64,000 nt of DNA, from the NCBI GenBank assembly GCA_022559845.1, contig CM040126.1, forward strand, positions 141,988,064 to 142,052,063, in the 5' to 3' direction. A program made the translations under genes and the position numbers. Positions 45,654 through 56,813 of this stretch are shown here, in pieces. Below the pieces are notes generated by a model. That model was given only the letters and a program-made list of their open reading frames with translations. It did no database searches and had not been told where the DNA came from. Each line of letters begins with the position of its first letter. The first letter of the stretch is position 1. This stretch comes from Amorphophallus konjac. Its lineage: Eukaryota > Streptophyta > Magnoliopsida > Alismatales > Araceae.

Positions 45654-46220
45654 TGATTCTTGCAGGAATGCCTTGCAGCCATGCACAACAGATGGTATCT
45701 TGACAGCGGCTGCTCAAGGCATATGACAGGGGACAAGGCCAAGTTTTGTCTCTTGGTTGAGAAGGATGGAGGATTTGTTACCTTTGGTGGAAACAATAAA
45801 GGTAAGATAGTTGGCAAAGGTAAAGTTGGCAAGAATCCTTCTACCTCAATTGATGATGTTCTTTTAGTAGAGGGTCTAGAGTATAACTTGCTCAGTATAA
45901 GTCAGATGTGTGATAGGAATAATAAAGTAGTGTTTGATGCAAATACATGCAACATCTTAGAAGAAAAATCAGAAAAAGTTAAATTTGTTGGGAAAAGGAT
46001 AAACAACATGTACATGGTAGATTTAGATGATCCTGCACATAATAATCTTTGTCTTGCTGTAAATAAAACTGAACTAGCTTGGTTGTGGCACCGTAGGCTA
46101 GGACATGCTAGCTATAGTGTATTGCATAAGTTAGCCAAACACAGCATGGTGAATGGCCTGCCTGATGTTTCATTCAAGAAAAATGACAAAATATGTAATG
46201 CATGCACCCAAGGTAAATAG
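45654..46220 (+). pseudogene. pol: C1 protease and integrase zinc-binding region
   Basis: In phase with gag. Protease active site WYLDSGCSRHMTG, with catalytic Asp at 45,702, the normal copia form. Then a GAG-pre-integrase region and the integrase zinc-binding motif (WHRRLGHASYSVLHKLAKH, then CNAC at about 46,190-46,210). TAG at 46,218-46,220 replaces a Gln: C2 has Gln at the same place, so this lesion fits a C-to-T change. Confidence 0.9.
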
Positions 46221-46736
46221 ACTAGGAAGTCATTTAAGTCCAAGATAAAGAGTCAGTCCACTAAACCTTTTGAACTCATTCATTTGGACTTATTTGGACC
46301 CACTAGAACAGCAAGCATTAGTGGTAATAGATATGGATTTGTTCTAGTGGATGATTTTTCTAGATTTACCTGGGTATTCTTTCTAACTCATAAGAATGAG
46401 GCATTTGAGGAATTTCAGGCATTCTTTAAGAAAACACAACAGGAGGGTAAGTTTGTCATTTCTTCCATTATATCAGATCATGGTGGAGAATTTGACAATT
46501 CTGAATTTGGAGATTTCTGCAGAGCAACAGGGCTAAATCACAGGTTTTCTTCCCCAAGAACACCTGAACAAAATGGAGTCGTGGAGAGAAGAAACCGAAC
46601 CCTTGTGGAGATGGGCAGAACCATGCTGATTGAAGGGCAACTCCCAAGGAAGTATTGGGCAGAGGCTGTGAACACTGTATGCTACATTGTAAATCGGGCA
46701 ATGGTAATACCTTAGTCCAAAAAGACTCCATATGAA
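46221..46736 (+). pseudogene. pol: C1 integrase catalytic core
   Basis: Inserts the DNA copy into the genome. D,D35E triad: Asp in DLFGPT (codon 46,287), Asp in ISDHGGEFD (46,476) and Glu in EQNGVVERR (46,584), 36 residues after the second Asp, the retroviral spacing. Interrupted by TAG 46,713-46,715, just before the KKTPYEML motif. Confidence 0.9.
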
Positions 46737-47357
46737 ATGCTGAAAGGTAAGAAGCCCTCTGTTGCTCACTTTAAAGTTTTCGGTTCAAAATGCTTTGTTC
46801 AGAATAATGATAAACGGATCCTAGATAAGTTTGAACCCAAGAGTGAACCCGCCATATTCTTAGGATACTCCAGTCACTCTAGGGCATATAGGGTCCTAAA
46901 TCTGAAAACTCAAACAGTTGAGGAATCACCTCACATCGTTTTTGATGAGCTAATTGAAAATTCACAAGTTAAATCCTCATGTAGGAACGAGGGTGATGAA
47001 GACTTCCTTGACAAGCCTGAGGAGAAAGAAACATTGGAAGGAGATTCAAGACCAAAAGAAGAAGAGCCAGAGTCTAGTAATCAGGGTAATGCATGTATTG
47101 ATGGAGGTAACCCTCTAATTAACATTAGGATGTTAAGGGATCACCCCTCAACTAGCATAATTGGAAACTTGCATGAACCTGTTAGAACACGCTCTCAAAT
47201 TCAAGAAATGGATAACATGGCACTTGTGTCTCAAACTGAACCCAAAAATATCATGGAAGCCTTAAAAGATTCCAACTGGATAAATGCCATGCATGAAGAA
47301 CTCAACCAATTTACAAGAAATGAAGTGTGGAATCTAGTGAATAGACCCACGGATTAA
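46737..47357 (+). pseudogene. pol: C1 integrase C-terminus and linker to RT
   Basis: Integrase C-terminal GKKPSVAHFKVFGSKCF (GKKP motif common to copia elements), then FLGYSSHSRAYRV, an acidic/Pro linker and the start of the RT (ALKDSNWINAMHEELNQF). TAA 47,355-47,357 interrupts the join with the RT. All in the gag-pol phase. Confidence 0.85.
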
Positions 47358-48773
47358 TCTGTAATAGGAACTAAATGGGTCTATAAAAATAAACAAAATA
47401 AAAATGGTGTTGTTGTAAGGAATAAGGCTAGACTAGTTGCACAGGGCTACAATCAAGAGTTCGGCATTGACTTCGAAGAGTCCTTTGCACCAGTAGCCAA
47501 ATTAGAAGCCATTCGGTTGCTGCTTGCATATGCTGTAAGTCATGGAATAAAATTAGAACAAATGGATGTAAAAAGTGCTTTCTTAAATGGAATAATAAAA
47601 GAAGAAGTATATGTGGAACAACCTCCTGGTTTTGAATGTGCAGAAAACCCTAACCACGTATACAGGTTAGACAAAGCACTGTATGGACTCAAGCAGGCAC
47701 CTCGAGCCTGGTATGACCGGCTCAGCTCCTTCCTCACTGAAAAAGGATATTCAATAGGTAAACTGGACCAGACATTGTTTACAAAAGTAAGGAATTCAGA
47801 TATCATTCTGGTTCAAATATATGTTGATGACATTATCTTCGGTTCTACTAAACCCAGTTTGTGTAAGGAGTTTGCTAACTTAATGACTACAGAATTTGAA
47901 ATGAGTCTCATGGGTGAACTTCAATTTTTTCTAGGCTTGCAGATCACCCAAAGCAAGGACGGATGCTTTATTAATCAAACAAAGTACATCAAGGAGCTAT
48001 TGAAGAAGTATAAAATGGAAAATCTGAAGGCAATCAGCACTCCCATGTGCACAAACACATCCTTGGATGCAGATTTGAAAGGTACACAAGTTGATGCCAA
48101 GACCTATCGAGGTATGATAGGGTCACTGTTATATCTTACTGCATCCAGGCCTGATATTCAATTCTCTGTTTGCATGTGTGCACGTTTCCAAGCTGATCCT
48201 AGAGAATCCCACTTAAGTTCTATAAAGCGTATCTTTAGATACCTTGTTGGAACTCAAGACCTAGGGATTTGGTATCCTGCATCCTGCTCCTTTGATTTGG
48301 TTTCATATTCGGATGCAAACTATGCTGGATGTAAATTGGACAGAAAAAGCACTAGTTGCTACTGCCAATTTTTGGGTGGGTGCTTGGTCTCCTGGACTTC
48401 CAAGAAACAACACTCAGTGGCACTGTCCACTGCAGAGGCAGAATATGTCACTGCAGGGAGCTGTGGCACTCAAGTGTTGTGGATCAAGCATCAGCTCCAA
48501 GATTACCAAACAGATCTTGGATGTGTCCCAATATTGTGTGATAACACAAGTGCTATAAACTTGACCAAGAACCCCATCCAGCACTCTAGGACCAAGCATA
48601 TTGAAATCAGACATCATTTCTTAAGAGATGAGGTCAGCAAAGCGTCTTTCAAGCTTATATTTGTAGAGTCTGAACTTCAATTAGCTGATATCTTTACCAA
48701 ACCTATCAATAATGAACGGTTTTCATTTCTTAGGAGAGAGCTTGGACTTTGCAATGTACATTCTGAAGCTTGA
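47358..48773 (+). pseudogene. pol: C1 reverse transcriptase and RNase H
   Basis: [32 protein letters not shown] and the catalytic YVDD at 47,820-47,831. RNase [33 protein letters not shown] and [15 protein letters not shown], ending at TGA 48,771-48,773. No stop inside 47,517-48,770 (418 codons), so this half is intact although its upstream frame is not. Strong match to Ty1/copia SIRE/Maximus pol. Confidence 0.95.
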
Positions 48774-50779
48774 ACTGATTGCATGATTCAAATATCTGAA
48801 TGTTCCTTGATTGCGCTTATTCACGATCATTTGATGTCCTGCTATGTGTTTTGTTTAAATAATTCACACTTTTAGGGGGAGTATGAAATCTTGTGAGTTA
48901 AATTTGTTTTGTTCATTCAAAATAAAACCTCAGCATGCTCTCAAATTCATCTGTTTTTATTCTTTCAAATCATGCTTGAGTTAAGGGGGAGTTAGGTATA
49001 AATAATTCTCGGAATAAATGTGGAAGTCTGCAGATAAGATGTTTGATGCGGTAACGCACCCTCTAGGATGCATCCACGCAGCGTTGGACTGCGCCTGATC
49101 ATTGATAAACAGTCCGAGCAGAATGGATGAGTGTGTTGACGCTGCAGGTGCTCTGCGTTGACGCTATACAAGTAACAGAGTGTTGTTGTGGTGACTTTGT
49201 TCTCTCGTCTAACTCTCTTGGTCATCTTATCCACCCTTCTTGCTAGACTTGTTCTTCTTCAAGAATCTCTCTTGCACTCAATCTTGCTTATTTTCTACCT
49301 TATTCACCTTCTTAATCCCAAGATTTCTTGATGCACTCTCTTTCTATTCCAGAATAAGGGAATTGTCTCAAAGGCTAGGGTGAAAAGTTAATGCCTTATA
49401 TTCAGGGGGAGCTAAGGGGTTAATTTCTAATGAAAATAAGTTTTTTTCTTAGAATAGCTTCACACTACTTAATGATATAAAATGTGTGTCCTTCATTGCT
49501 TGAACTAAACAGTACTTGAACCTAAAAGTGCTTGAATCTGGAATAAGAACTAAACATGTTAATACGACTTGGGTTCCTATCATCACTTTATCCCAATTTA
49601 ATCAAAAGTAGAAGGATCTTTCAATGAATTGAAATTTAATTAGTATTGTTGCTAAAGTTTGTTCAGATCTAACAAGAGCTAAAAGATACAGTGCAACACA
49701 CAATGTATCTGCAATACGCAGAGCAATGGTAGGCCTTCACTGAGAAATTGACTCTATGCACCAAAGAAGTGCTAAAGGGCAAGTCATGAGGTGGACTACT
49801 ATCTCTGTCCTTAAATGAAAATTATACATTTCAGAGCAATGGTGACTCTCAACCGAGAAACTACCTTCTTCACCCATGAAGTGTTGAAAGGCATGTCATG
49901 AGGTTGATCACTACCTCTGAATCTAGGCAAAATGATTAGCTATGCTGAATAACCAAGGACTCTGGTGCCTGATAAGCATGTGTACTTGTGTCACAAGGCT
50001 AGCTATATCTGACTGCTAATGGATGCAATAAATGAAATAAAATTTAAGACACATGTGTGTTGGTATGAAATCAAAAGGCTCAACAGATCTAATAAACTTA
50101 TCCTCAATGCTCCTTAAATTTCTTTCTTTAAAGATTTTTTGAAATTGAACAACGTAGGATAAAGATATGTGAAGATCCATTGTATGAAGCTAGTTTAGTA
50201 ATTCCTCCATTTTTGCACTCTTAATGTTCATTTCTGTGCCTCAAACTTCGTAGAATATCATTATTTTATGTCACTAAATGGTTCGAAGTTAATCTGAGTA
50301 AATTTAATTTTCATGGGAATTTGAACTGAAGCTATTAAAAATCCCAGAGTTTGAGTGTATTACCTTATGAACCCTGGTCTCTATCGATATTTCCCAACTT
50401 CTGTTCTTTAAGCTGCATCTTCTCTCTCTCAAAATCTTTGTCTGGCAGAGTGTATTTACACTATGGCGTCGATGCATTCTTGCTCTTAACGTTGACGCCT
50501 CTGTGCTTTTCCAATACACTTTTGTGAATAAGTGATCATAGCGTCGACGCATTAATTTCCTCGCGTCGACGCATCCACTCTATCTAGGTTCTTTCGGATA
50601 TGACCTGGATCCGTTACCCGGTTACCCGATAACCGGATTGGGGGTCTCTCTTGTCACTCTTTTAAACCCTCAACCGAGGGAGCAGTCGGCTACTTTCCTC
50701 TCCTCCTTCTGATACACCTCTCGACTGTTCCTCTCCTCCTTCTGATTCACCTCTCGACTGTTCTTCTTCTCCTCTATCC
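48774..50779. other. C1 spacer between pol and ORF2
   Basis: Non-coding. It contains three polypurine words (ttaggggga at 48,872, ttaaggggga at 48,981, ttcaggggga at 49,401), each resembling the real PPT, and four GCGTCNACGC pairs (49,048/49,070, 49,133/49,155, 50,466/50,489, 50,541/50,563). Between the two pair clusters the sequence is AT-rich with no frame. A repeated segment (gcaatggt, then cattcactgagaaa, then gaagtgctaaagg) occurs at 49,725 and 49,832. Confidence 0.75.
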
Positions 50780-52903
50780 ATGAAGATGGAGCTCGCCTAC
50801 TCCAGGAAAGGAAAGAAGACTGCTGCGGAACCATCTTCGGCTCCTCCAGCTCCTGAGCTCGCTGCTGAAGCCCAAGTTCCTAAATCCCCTGCGGCGGCTC
50901 TTCCTCCTAAATCTTCTTCTTCGCAAAAACGCAAAGACAAGGGGAAGCGTCCACGCAGCCCCTCCCCTCCTTCCAAGAAGAAGAAGGTCCGATCGTCCTC
51001 CAAGCCTTCATCTCCTCAGAAGAAAGTCTTCTCCAAAAAATCCAAGTCTGGGGTTTCTGTATCCGCTCCTTCTTCTGGTACAGACGAACCCCTGAAGGTT
51101 TTAATTCCTCGATATATCCTTGAATCAGACGAAGCTTTTCTTGCTGTCTTCCCTGAGATTAGACCTACTTTGGAGTTTCAAGGTTGGTGGGGTTTTGCCA
51201 CCAAGTACTCTATCTATTATCCTACTCTAGTCAGGAAGTTTTACCGCAATCTTTGCCATCAACCCGAACGTGGAAGACTGACCAGCTCTGTTCAGGGTGT
51301 TAAGTTTGAGCTTACTGCTAGTCTGCTCGCCAAAGTATGGAAGACTCCTATGAAGGGGGCCGAACTTCACTCATTTCCTTTGAATGAACATGAAGCGTTT
51401 GCTGTTTTGACCGGCCAGCCAGAGGACCCTTCAGACATTAAGCAGACTCATTTGTCAAGCTTAAAAGCTAACCATTTTTCACCTCCTGTTCGTCTTCTGC
51501 ACCATATATGCACTTCCATCTTTACCCCACAGAGCAGTGGACGTGAAAGGGTTACAATCATGCAGAGATTTTTACTATATTGCATGTTGAAAGAAATCAA
51601 TGTGTCTTTGATTGATGTTATTATTCAGACAATGGGGACTTGCCTGGACAACTCTAGGACTCTACCCTACGCAGCACATCTCACAGCTTTGTTCAGAAAG
51701 GTTGGAATTCCGTTTGGCAATGAAAAGAAATGTGTAGTTCCTAGAGGCAATGTGTACTCCATGTCTTTTGTTCAGAATTTTTTGGGTATAAAAATTGTAG
51801 ATGGCAAGCCAGTCAGAGTGCTGCCAAGTCAACAATCTACTGTCAGGGCAGCTGCTCCTCCTCCTGCGCCCGAACCAGAGTCCGTCAGGATATCTCCTGA
51901 ACCTGTTGCTTCTCCTCCACTTTGGGGAGGTCAGAAAAGAGATGTGGACATTGAGGTCCAAGGTGCAGACCAAGCTCCAGCCAGGTCACTTCCACCTTTT
52001 GTCACTCAGGATAGGCCAGCTCATACTTATGATAGTGAGCAGGTTTTTCCTTCGTATGTGGTGGAGTCTCCCGATGATGCTGATGAGGACGAATTTCAGA
52101 CTGAAGTACCCCCTTTTCAAGATGATGAGCCTGAATGGTATGACATTAGAGGGGAACCCAAGACTCAGTGGGAACAAGGTGAGTCCAGCTCACATTATCT
52201 TAATAGAGAACTTGGGTCCACTAGCCAACAGCCTCAGGATGATTATTTCCAGGCCCCTCCTGGTGCAACAAAAAAGGATTTACTGGTTCACCTCATCCGA
52301 ATGATGTAGCATCAAGGGGACAAAATTAACTCTTTTATTCTGTATACTGACTTTCAGCTGGAACGACTGTATAAAAGAATTGTCTTATCTGAAATTTCTA
52401 TAATGATCTCTTGGAGAGACTATATGAAGGCCAAGCAGAAAACTGACAAAGCAATGAGGAAGGTCCTGCAGAGTGTTGCAAAGATTGTCAACAAGATTAC
52501 AGAGTTAGTTTCCAATATACACACTACACAGATGTCTAATCTTCAGACCATGGCCAAGATGCAATCCCTGTGTTATGATATTCAAATTGCTATGGTTACT
52601 CTGCAGTCTCAAGTAACCTCAATTCCCACTGGTTTTCAAGCTATTTTTGGCAAGCTGACTAGTCTTTTATCCTCCATGGAAACTATGTGCAGTTCACTTG
52701 AGTCGTTGACATGAGGATCTGACGATGTCCACTCCGAGCTGGTAGGTCTTAAAAGCACTCTAATGTTTCAGTTGGGCGAGCTTTCTCAGGCAATTCAAGC
52801 TCTGCATGCCCAGCAGACCTTCTCATCTCATCGTCCTCCACCTCCACCAGGCCAGTCCTCTAGTCACTCGTCTAGGAGGCATTCTCAGTATTTCTCTAAG
52901 TAA
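50780..52903 (+). pseudogene. C1 ORF2 (envelope-position ORF), two stops
   Basis: Starts at ATG 50,780. Residues 1-110 are Lys/Ser/Pro-rich with basic clusters (PSKKKKVR) like nuclear signals. Residues about 115-350 form a folded domain with FYRNL and VQGVKFELTASLLAKVW, resembling the putative plant transposon protein domain of other Sireviruses. The rest is Pro-rich and acidic to TAG 52,307-52,309. The same frame goes on through a helical, coiled-coil-like part (52,310-52,711) to TGA 52,712-52,714 and ends at TAA 52,901. No signal peptide or convincing membrane segment is visible, so an envelope function is not supported. Function unknown. Confidence 0.75.
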
Positions 52904-52960
52904 TTGACTCGATATTTTGTTCTAGTTACTTGACTTTTGGCCTCCCCTTCTTGCTGATGT

Positions 52961-52975
52961 CAAAGGGGGAGACTA
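52961..52975 (+). promoter_or_regulatory. Additional polypurine word downstream of ORF2
   Basis: caaagggggagactatc, nearly the true PPT plus flank. It lies about 200 bp upstream of the 3' LTR. Repeated polypurine tracts are a known Sirevirus trait. Confidence 0.6.
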
Positions 52976-53156
52976 TCTTGTGAATGCACTTTATTTTTTC
53001 TATATCTAAATCTTGATCATGTGCGTAAGTGAATGGTGAATGAGTTGAATGTCGATACATGTGTTTGAATGTTATGGTTGTGCATGCCTCTGCTTAATTG
53101 GTTATTGAAGTGCATGATCATTAAAGTGATAGAATTCAGTCATGGTTGCCATCATC

Positions 53157-53170
53157 AAAAAGGGGGAGAT
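53157..53170 (+). promoter_or_regulatory. C1 polypurine tract
   Basis: aaaaagggggagat immediately before the 3' LTR start TGTTG. It would prime plus-strand synthesis. Confidence 0.9.
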
Positions 53171-54629
53171 TGTTGTCCTCCTAGTTTTGATGATGACCAC
53201 CATGATATGACAGGGTGTATTATTATCTGACAATCTGGTATGTGGCAAGAATTGTTGTTGAACATTAATGCAGGCAATAGTCAGGGTCGACACAGCCTTC
53301 AGCTCCTACAAGTTGAAGCACATTTCATCAAGACTGCGTCTACGCCTCAAGCAAGACAACGTCGACGCGTTTGCCTCCAGAAGATCTCTTCACACTGCGT
53401 CTACGCATCCAGTTATCAACGTCAACGCAGCGGTTGCCTGAAGCCGTAAATCGAAGGAAGATCAGAAGCTGCCTTCACACTGCATCTACGCATCCAGTTA
53501 TCAGCGTCGACGCAGCGGCTGCCTGAAGCCGTAAATCGAAGGAAGATCAGAAGCTGCCTTCACACAGCATCGACGCATCCAGATGCTGGCGTCGACTCAC
53601 CCAGTCCCAGACAAGTGCTCGAGCAGAAGGACTGGATAAAGTGGGCCAGCCACGTCTGCAAGCGAAGTACTCTCTTCCTCTTTTAGTCCAGAAGCGTCTC
53701 CTCACGTGGGAAAATGATTGGGAATCTCGTAGGGCCCAATCCGACGCGGGAAAAATAAAAGAGGAAATAGAGAAGTGGATCGAGATTGAAATGAGGAGGT
53801 GTATTTGAGAAAGATACAGAAGCACTCATGCAGAGAGTAGAACAGCGAGTGAGGCATTTTTCTCTTCTGGAAAACTAAGGGCAAGGGGACATTCGAAGAA
53901 GGTCCAGGGTGAAGATTGCAGTACCAGCTCGTTCTCCTGGTGAAGAAGATCAGATGCTGAAGAACCACAGAAGCATCAGTCTGATCTAGTCTCAACTGAA
54001 GAGAAGATCCTACTCAGATCGTGCTATTCATTCCTGCAGGCTACAATCTCTTCTGCTACGCAAGAAGTCTGAAGATTCATTGACTAGCATCATCTGAGTT
54101 CATTCTTTACTCTGTATTTTTGTTTTTCTTATACATTGCATTTTTCGAGTTACTGTTCCACTAGGATTTAGTGGACAGGTTTGCTCTGATCCAGAGTGTG
54201 TTCTGAGATCAGAGGGTAAACAAACTTCGTGTCTGCAAGCTATTCGACAGCGGGTCTATGACAGGGTGTTACTGTCATCTGTAGACTGGATCTGCAGGTC
54301 GGAGAAGAGTTCTTCTCTGGAGTGAGCATAAGCTGTAAAGCTCAGTGGTGATCCCCACCAGGTTGGTGAGGGGGTGGACGCAGGTCTCGGGACAGAGACC
54401 GAACCACCTTAAAACTCCTGTCTCTTGTGGTTTTTGCTTGTGGTTTGATTCCTTGCTCTCTGTCTCGGTTAGATCGTTTAAATACTGCTCTTGCCTTCTA
54501 GAAGTTCACGAAGTGAGGTTGTCTGTTCCATCTCAGTGTGTGCGATCTGTTTAGTTGGCTTAATAATTTTTAAGTGGTCAATCTATTCACCCCCTCCCCC
54601 TCTAGCTTGACGATCCTCTGCTCCCAACA
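53171..54629 (+). repeat. C1 3' LTR
   Basis: 1,459 bp, the same length as the 5' copy. It has the same four word pairs at 53,336/53,359, 53,397/53,419, 53,482/53,504 and 53,567/53,589. Differences from the 5' LTR are concentrated at CpG sites of those words. Confidence 0.95.
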
Positions 54630-54634
54630 GAGCC
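54630..54634. repeat. C1 target site duplication, right
   Basis: GAGCC, identical to 41,630-41,634. Confidence 0.95.
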
Positions 54635-54790
54635 ATCCAGCTAGGAGCCTCACCCTTCCCAACTGCCTCGACCAGGAGAGCACAGTTCGAGAAAACAGCA
54701 GCCAACCTGAATCCACACTGTTGTGCAATAGCTAAGCCATCATGTAAGGCCCTTGTCTCGGCCAGCAGGCTATTGCCATGACCATAATAG
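54635..54790 (-). pseudogene. LINE RNase H, N-terminal part
   Basis: Minus-strand reading: YYGHGNSLLAETRALHDGL, with the catalytic Glu in AETRAL, then QQCGFRLAAVFSNCALLVEA. SNC stands where an Asp is usual in this family, so the second acidic residue may be lost. It runs to the C1 border and joins 41,634. The 5' end is truncated at 54,790 against the target duplication. Confidence 0.85.
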
Positions 54791-55018
54791 ACATTGACAT
54801 TATATGAATGCTAAGGCATAATGTGTTTAGACTCAAAAGCAACAAACAATGACTTCATGCAGACACACTGACTCCAATGACTCAAGTGCACAAACTCCAA
54901 TGCACAGACTCATGAATGCTTTAGACACATTCTGTTTGATTTAAGGTGTTTGATTTTTTATGGTGTCTGACATTTGACTTATGGTGTTTGTCATCATCAA
55001 AACCACAGGGATATAATA
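54791..55018 (-). repeat. C2 3' LTR, proximal part
   Basis: Begins (minus) at 55,018, right after AAAAAGGGGGAGAC, with TATTATATCCCTGTGG, aligned to TGTTGTCCTCCTGG of C1; the expected TG start appears mutated to TA. GTTTTGATGATGAC is shared with C1. 54,791-54,802 is the right LINE target duplication. Confidence 0.75.
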
Positions 55019-56813
55019 GTCTCCCCCTTTTTGATGATGGCAACACTATGAGCCAAACAAATTTAATACTGTCATTAGAAAATGAGGGTGTTCAAACATG
55101 CAAACAATGTCACACACTAACTCCCCCTAACACACAGTCTATACTCAAGTCACACTAGCTCCCCCTAACATTATGACTATCAACCAGAATATACTCCATG
55201 CTCAAATTCATTCTCAAAGCTATTCTCATAAGCCATTCTCCCCCTAAACCCTCAGAAATCATTCTCCCCCTTTGAAATCATCAAAAGGAATGTAGGGCGA
55301 AACAAGGTACTACGAAGCTTTAGAGACCAGAGACAATTAATTCACGTAGTAGAAAAACATCTCATATGTAACCCTTAAAGATCCAAGTAAGGTAACTGAA
55401 TGGAGCTGAAATACCTCATAGCTAATAAGCAACAAAGACACAGAATAAGAGTGAAGATTATCATCGTACAGATTTAAGAATGAGGACTAAGGTGAAATAG
55501 TTATGCCAAGAGAAAGTTATCTAAATGCTTTACTAATCAAGTAAATGGAGGCTCATCTACTGTTGGATGGTCTAAAGGTATTGAGGACAAATAGTCTACA
55601 AAGATTTTTGGAGGGGTGAAAGATTTTTCCTTTGCTAAGCAGTAAAAGTCATTGAGTAATTTTGGTAAATCACACATTGATATGTGAGAAGACACCTTGA
55701 TTAGAGGCCAGAATTCTCAGATTCTCGGTGTGATAACCATATTACTTCTCTTTAGAGAACAAAGTTTAGCAATATAACTTTCTTTTGACGTGAGGAGACA
55801 CCTTGATCAGAGGCCTGAATTCCCAGCTACTCAACACTTTAATGCCATTACTCTGCCATGAATTCTTAAATTTTTCAGAAACTTTTTAAGCAGAGATATT
55901 CTAGCACTGCATGACTTAGAGAGTGTTTCATTTCGTTGATGAAGTGTCTAGTTTCTCGATAACCAGAACATTGCTCTAAAATGTTGAAATACCCCTAAAG
56001 AAAATGATTTTATTTGTTATATGATGTTTGAAGACAATACCAGATGTACTAATCCTCAGAGAGTTTTGCTTCCAGAAATTTAAGTTTCAACCATTTAGGA
56101 GATTTCAAGACATAAAAATCAACTGTGATCCATGTTCATTAATGATGTAGGAAGACAGTCTTCAGGTTCTCTATCTAGGTCTTTGCAGGATTATTAGAGA
56201 GAAGCTTTTAACTAAATTTCAGTTAATCAAATTTGGAAATTTAAGAGAGTTGAGAGGTTCTGGCTATTGTGAAATAAAAGTTGCATAAGGTTCTCAATAA
56301 GCTTTGTGCAGTGCCAAGTTCTCAAAAAAATCCTTTTGAATCAGTCTCCAAAGACCTTAAACAAACAAACAAGCAACTCCCCCTTTCATCTTGACTGACT
56401 GATGAACTTACACCTATCAGCTTTACACCTGCAAAATCCTTCTACACAGAGCATCCCTAGAATACTTACCTCCCCCTCACAATATGAAACAGTTAAGCCG
56501 ACAGCTAGAATGCACAATGTATTGAAATGCATAAAAGCTAAATTTATGGACATTAACCCTGACCTATATGTAAATGAGCCTATGGTACAAGGTGGAGAAC
56601 GAAGGTCAGAAGACCTCCTCACACATGACGTGGGTTTCCAATCAGAAGAGATCTGACCTTCTCCCAACTTATCATTTTATATACCAACAGGTTTTGCATG
56701 CCAATGTTAAATAAATGACAGACACTGGATGAAAATTCCATGAAAATGAAGTATACATGCAGCTCAACATGGACACAGATACATGAATTCATTTTATTCC
56801 AAAATTCAGAAAT
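55019..56813. other. C2 3' non-coding tail with repeated polypurine words
   Basis: The true PPT is at 55,021-55,033 (plus ctccccctttttg). Further ctccccct words occur near 55,119, 55,151, 55,238, 55,263, 56,371 and 56,463. There is no ORF comparable to C1 ORF2, so this element lost it or never had it. Otherwise AT-rich; a segment (gtgtgtgagaagacacc, then gaattc) recurs at 55,690 and 55,790. Confidence 0.65.

Larger units (their letters stand above)
41635..54629 (+). mobile_element. C1: near-complete Sirevirus-type Ty1/copia element
   Basis: 12,995 bp. LTR (TGTTG to CAACA, 1,459 bp), PBS, gag-pol frame (43,149-48,773), a 2-kb spacer, an envelope-position ORF (50,780-52,903), PPT and a second 1,459-bp LTR, flanked by GAGCC. 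Every coding lesion I can see is an in-frame stop (six in gag-pol, two in ORF2); no frameshift. About 40 LTR differences by eye (near 2.7 percent), mostly transitions, suggest a moderately recent insertion. The large size, ORF2 and repeated PPT-like tracts fit the Sirevirus/SIRE lineage. Confidence 0.95.
41164..54790 (-). mobile_element. 5'-truncated plant LINE, split by C1
   Basis: Own sequence is only 41,164-41,634 and 54,635-54,790 (about 627 bp). It encodes the end of an L1-type RNase H. The 3' end (left) finishes in a short A run (minus AAAAAAA at about 41,166-41,172) next to a 12-bp target duplication. The 5' end is truncated at 54,790, as LINEs usually are. It lies within the C2 3' LTR and was later hit by C1. 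Confidence 0.8.

Noticed and set aside
50780..52306. Envelope glycoprotein
   Set aside because: No signal peptide, no clear transmembrane segment and no cysteine-rich ectodomain. Described as an ORF of unknown function instead.
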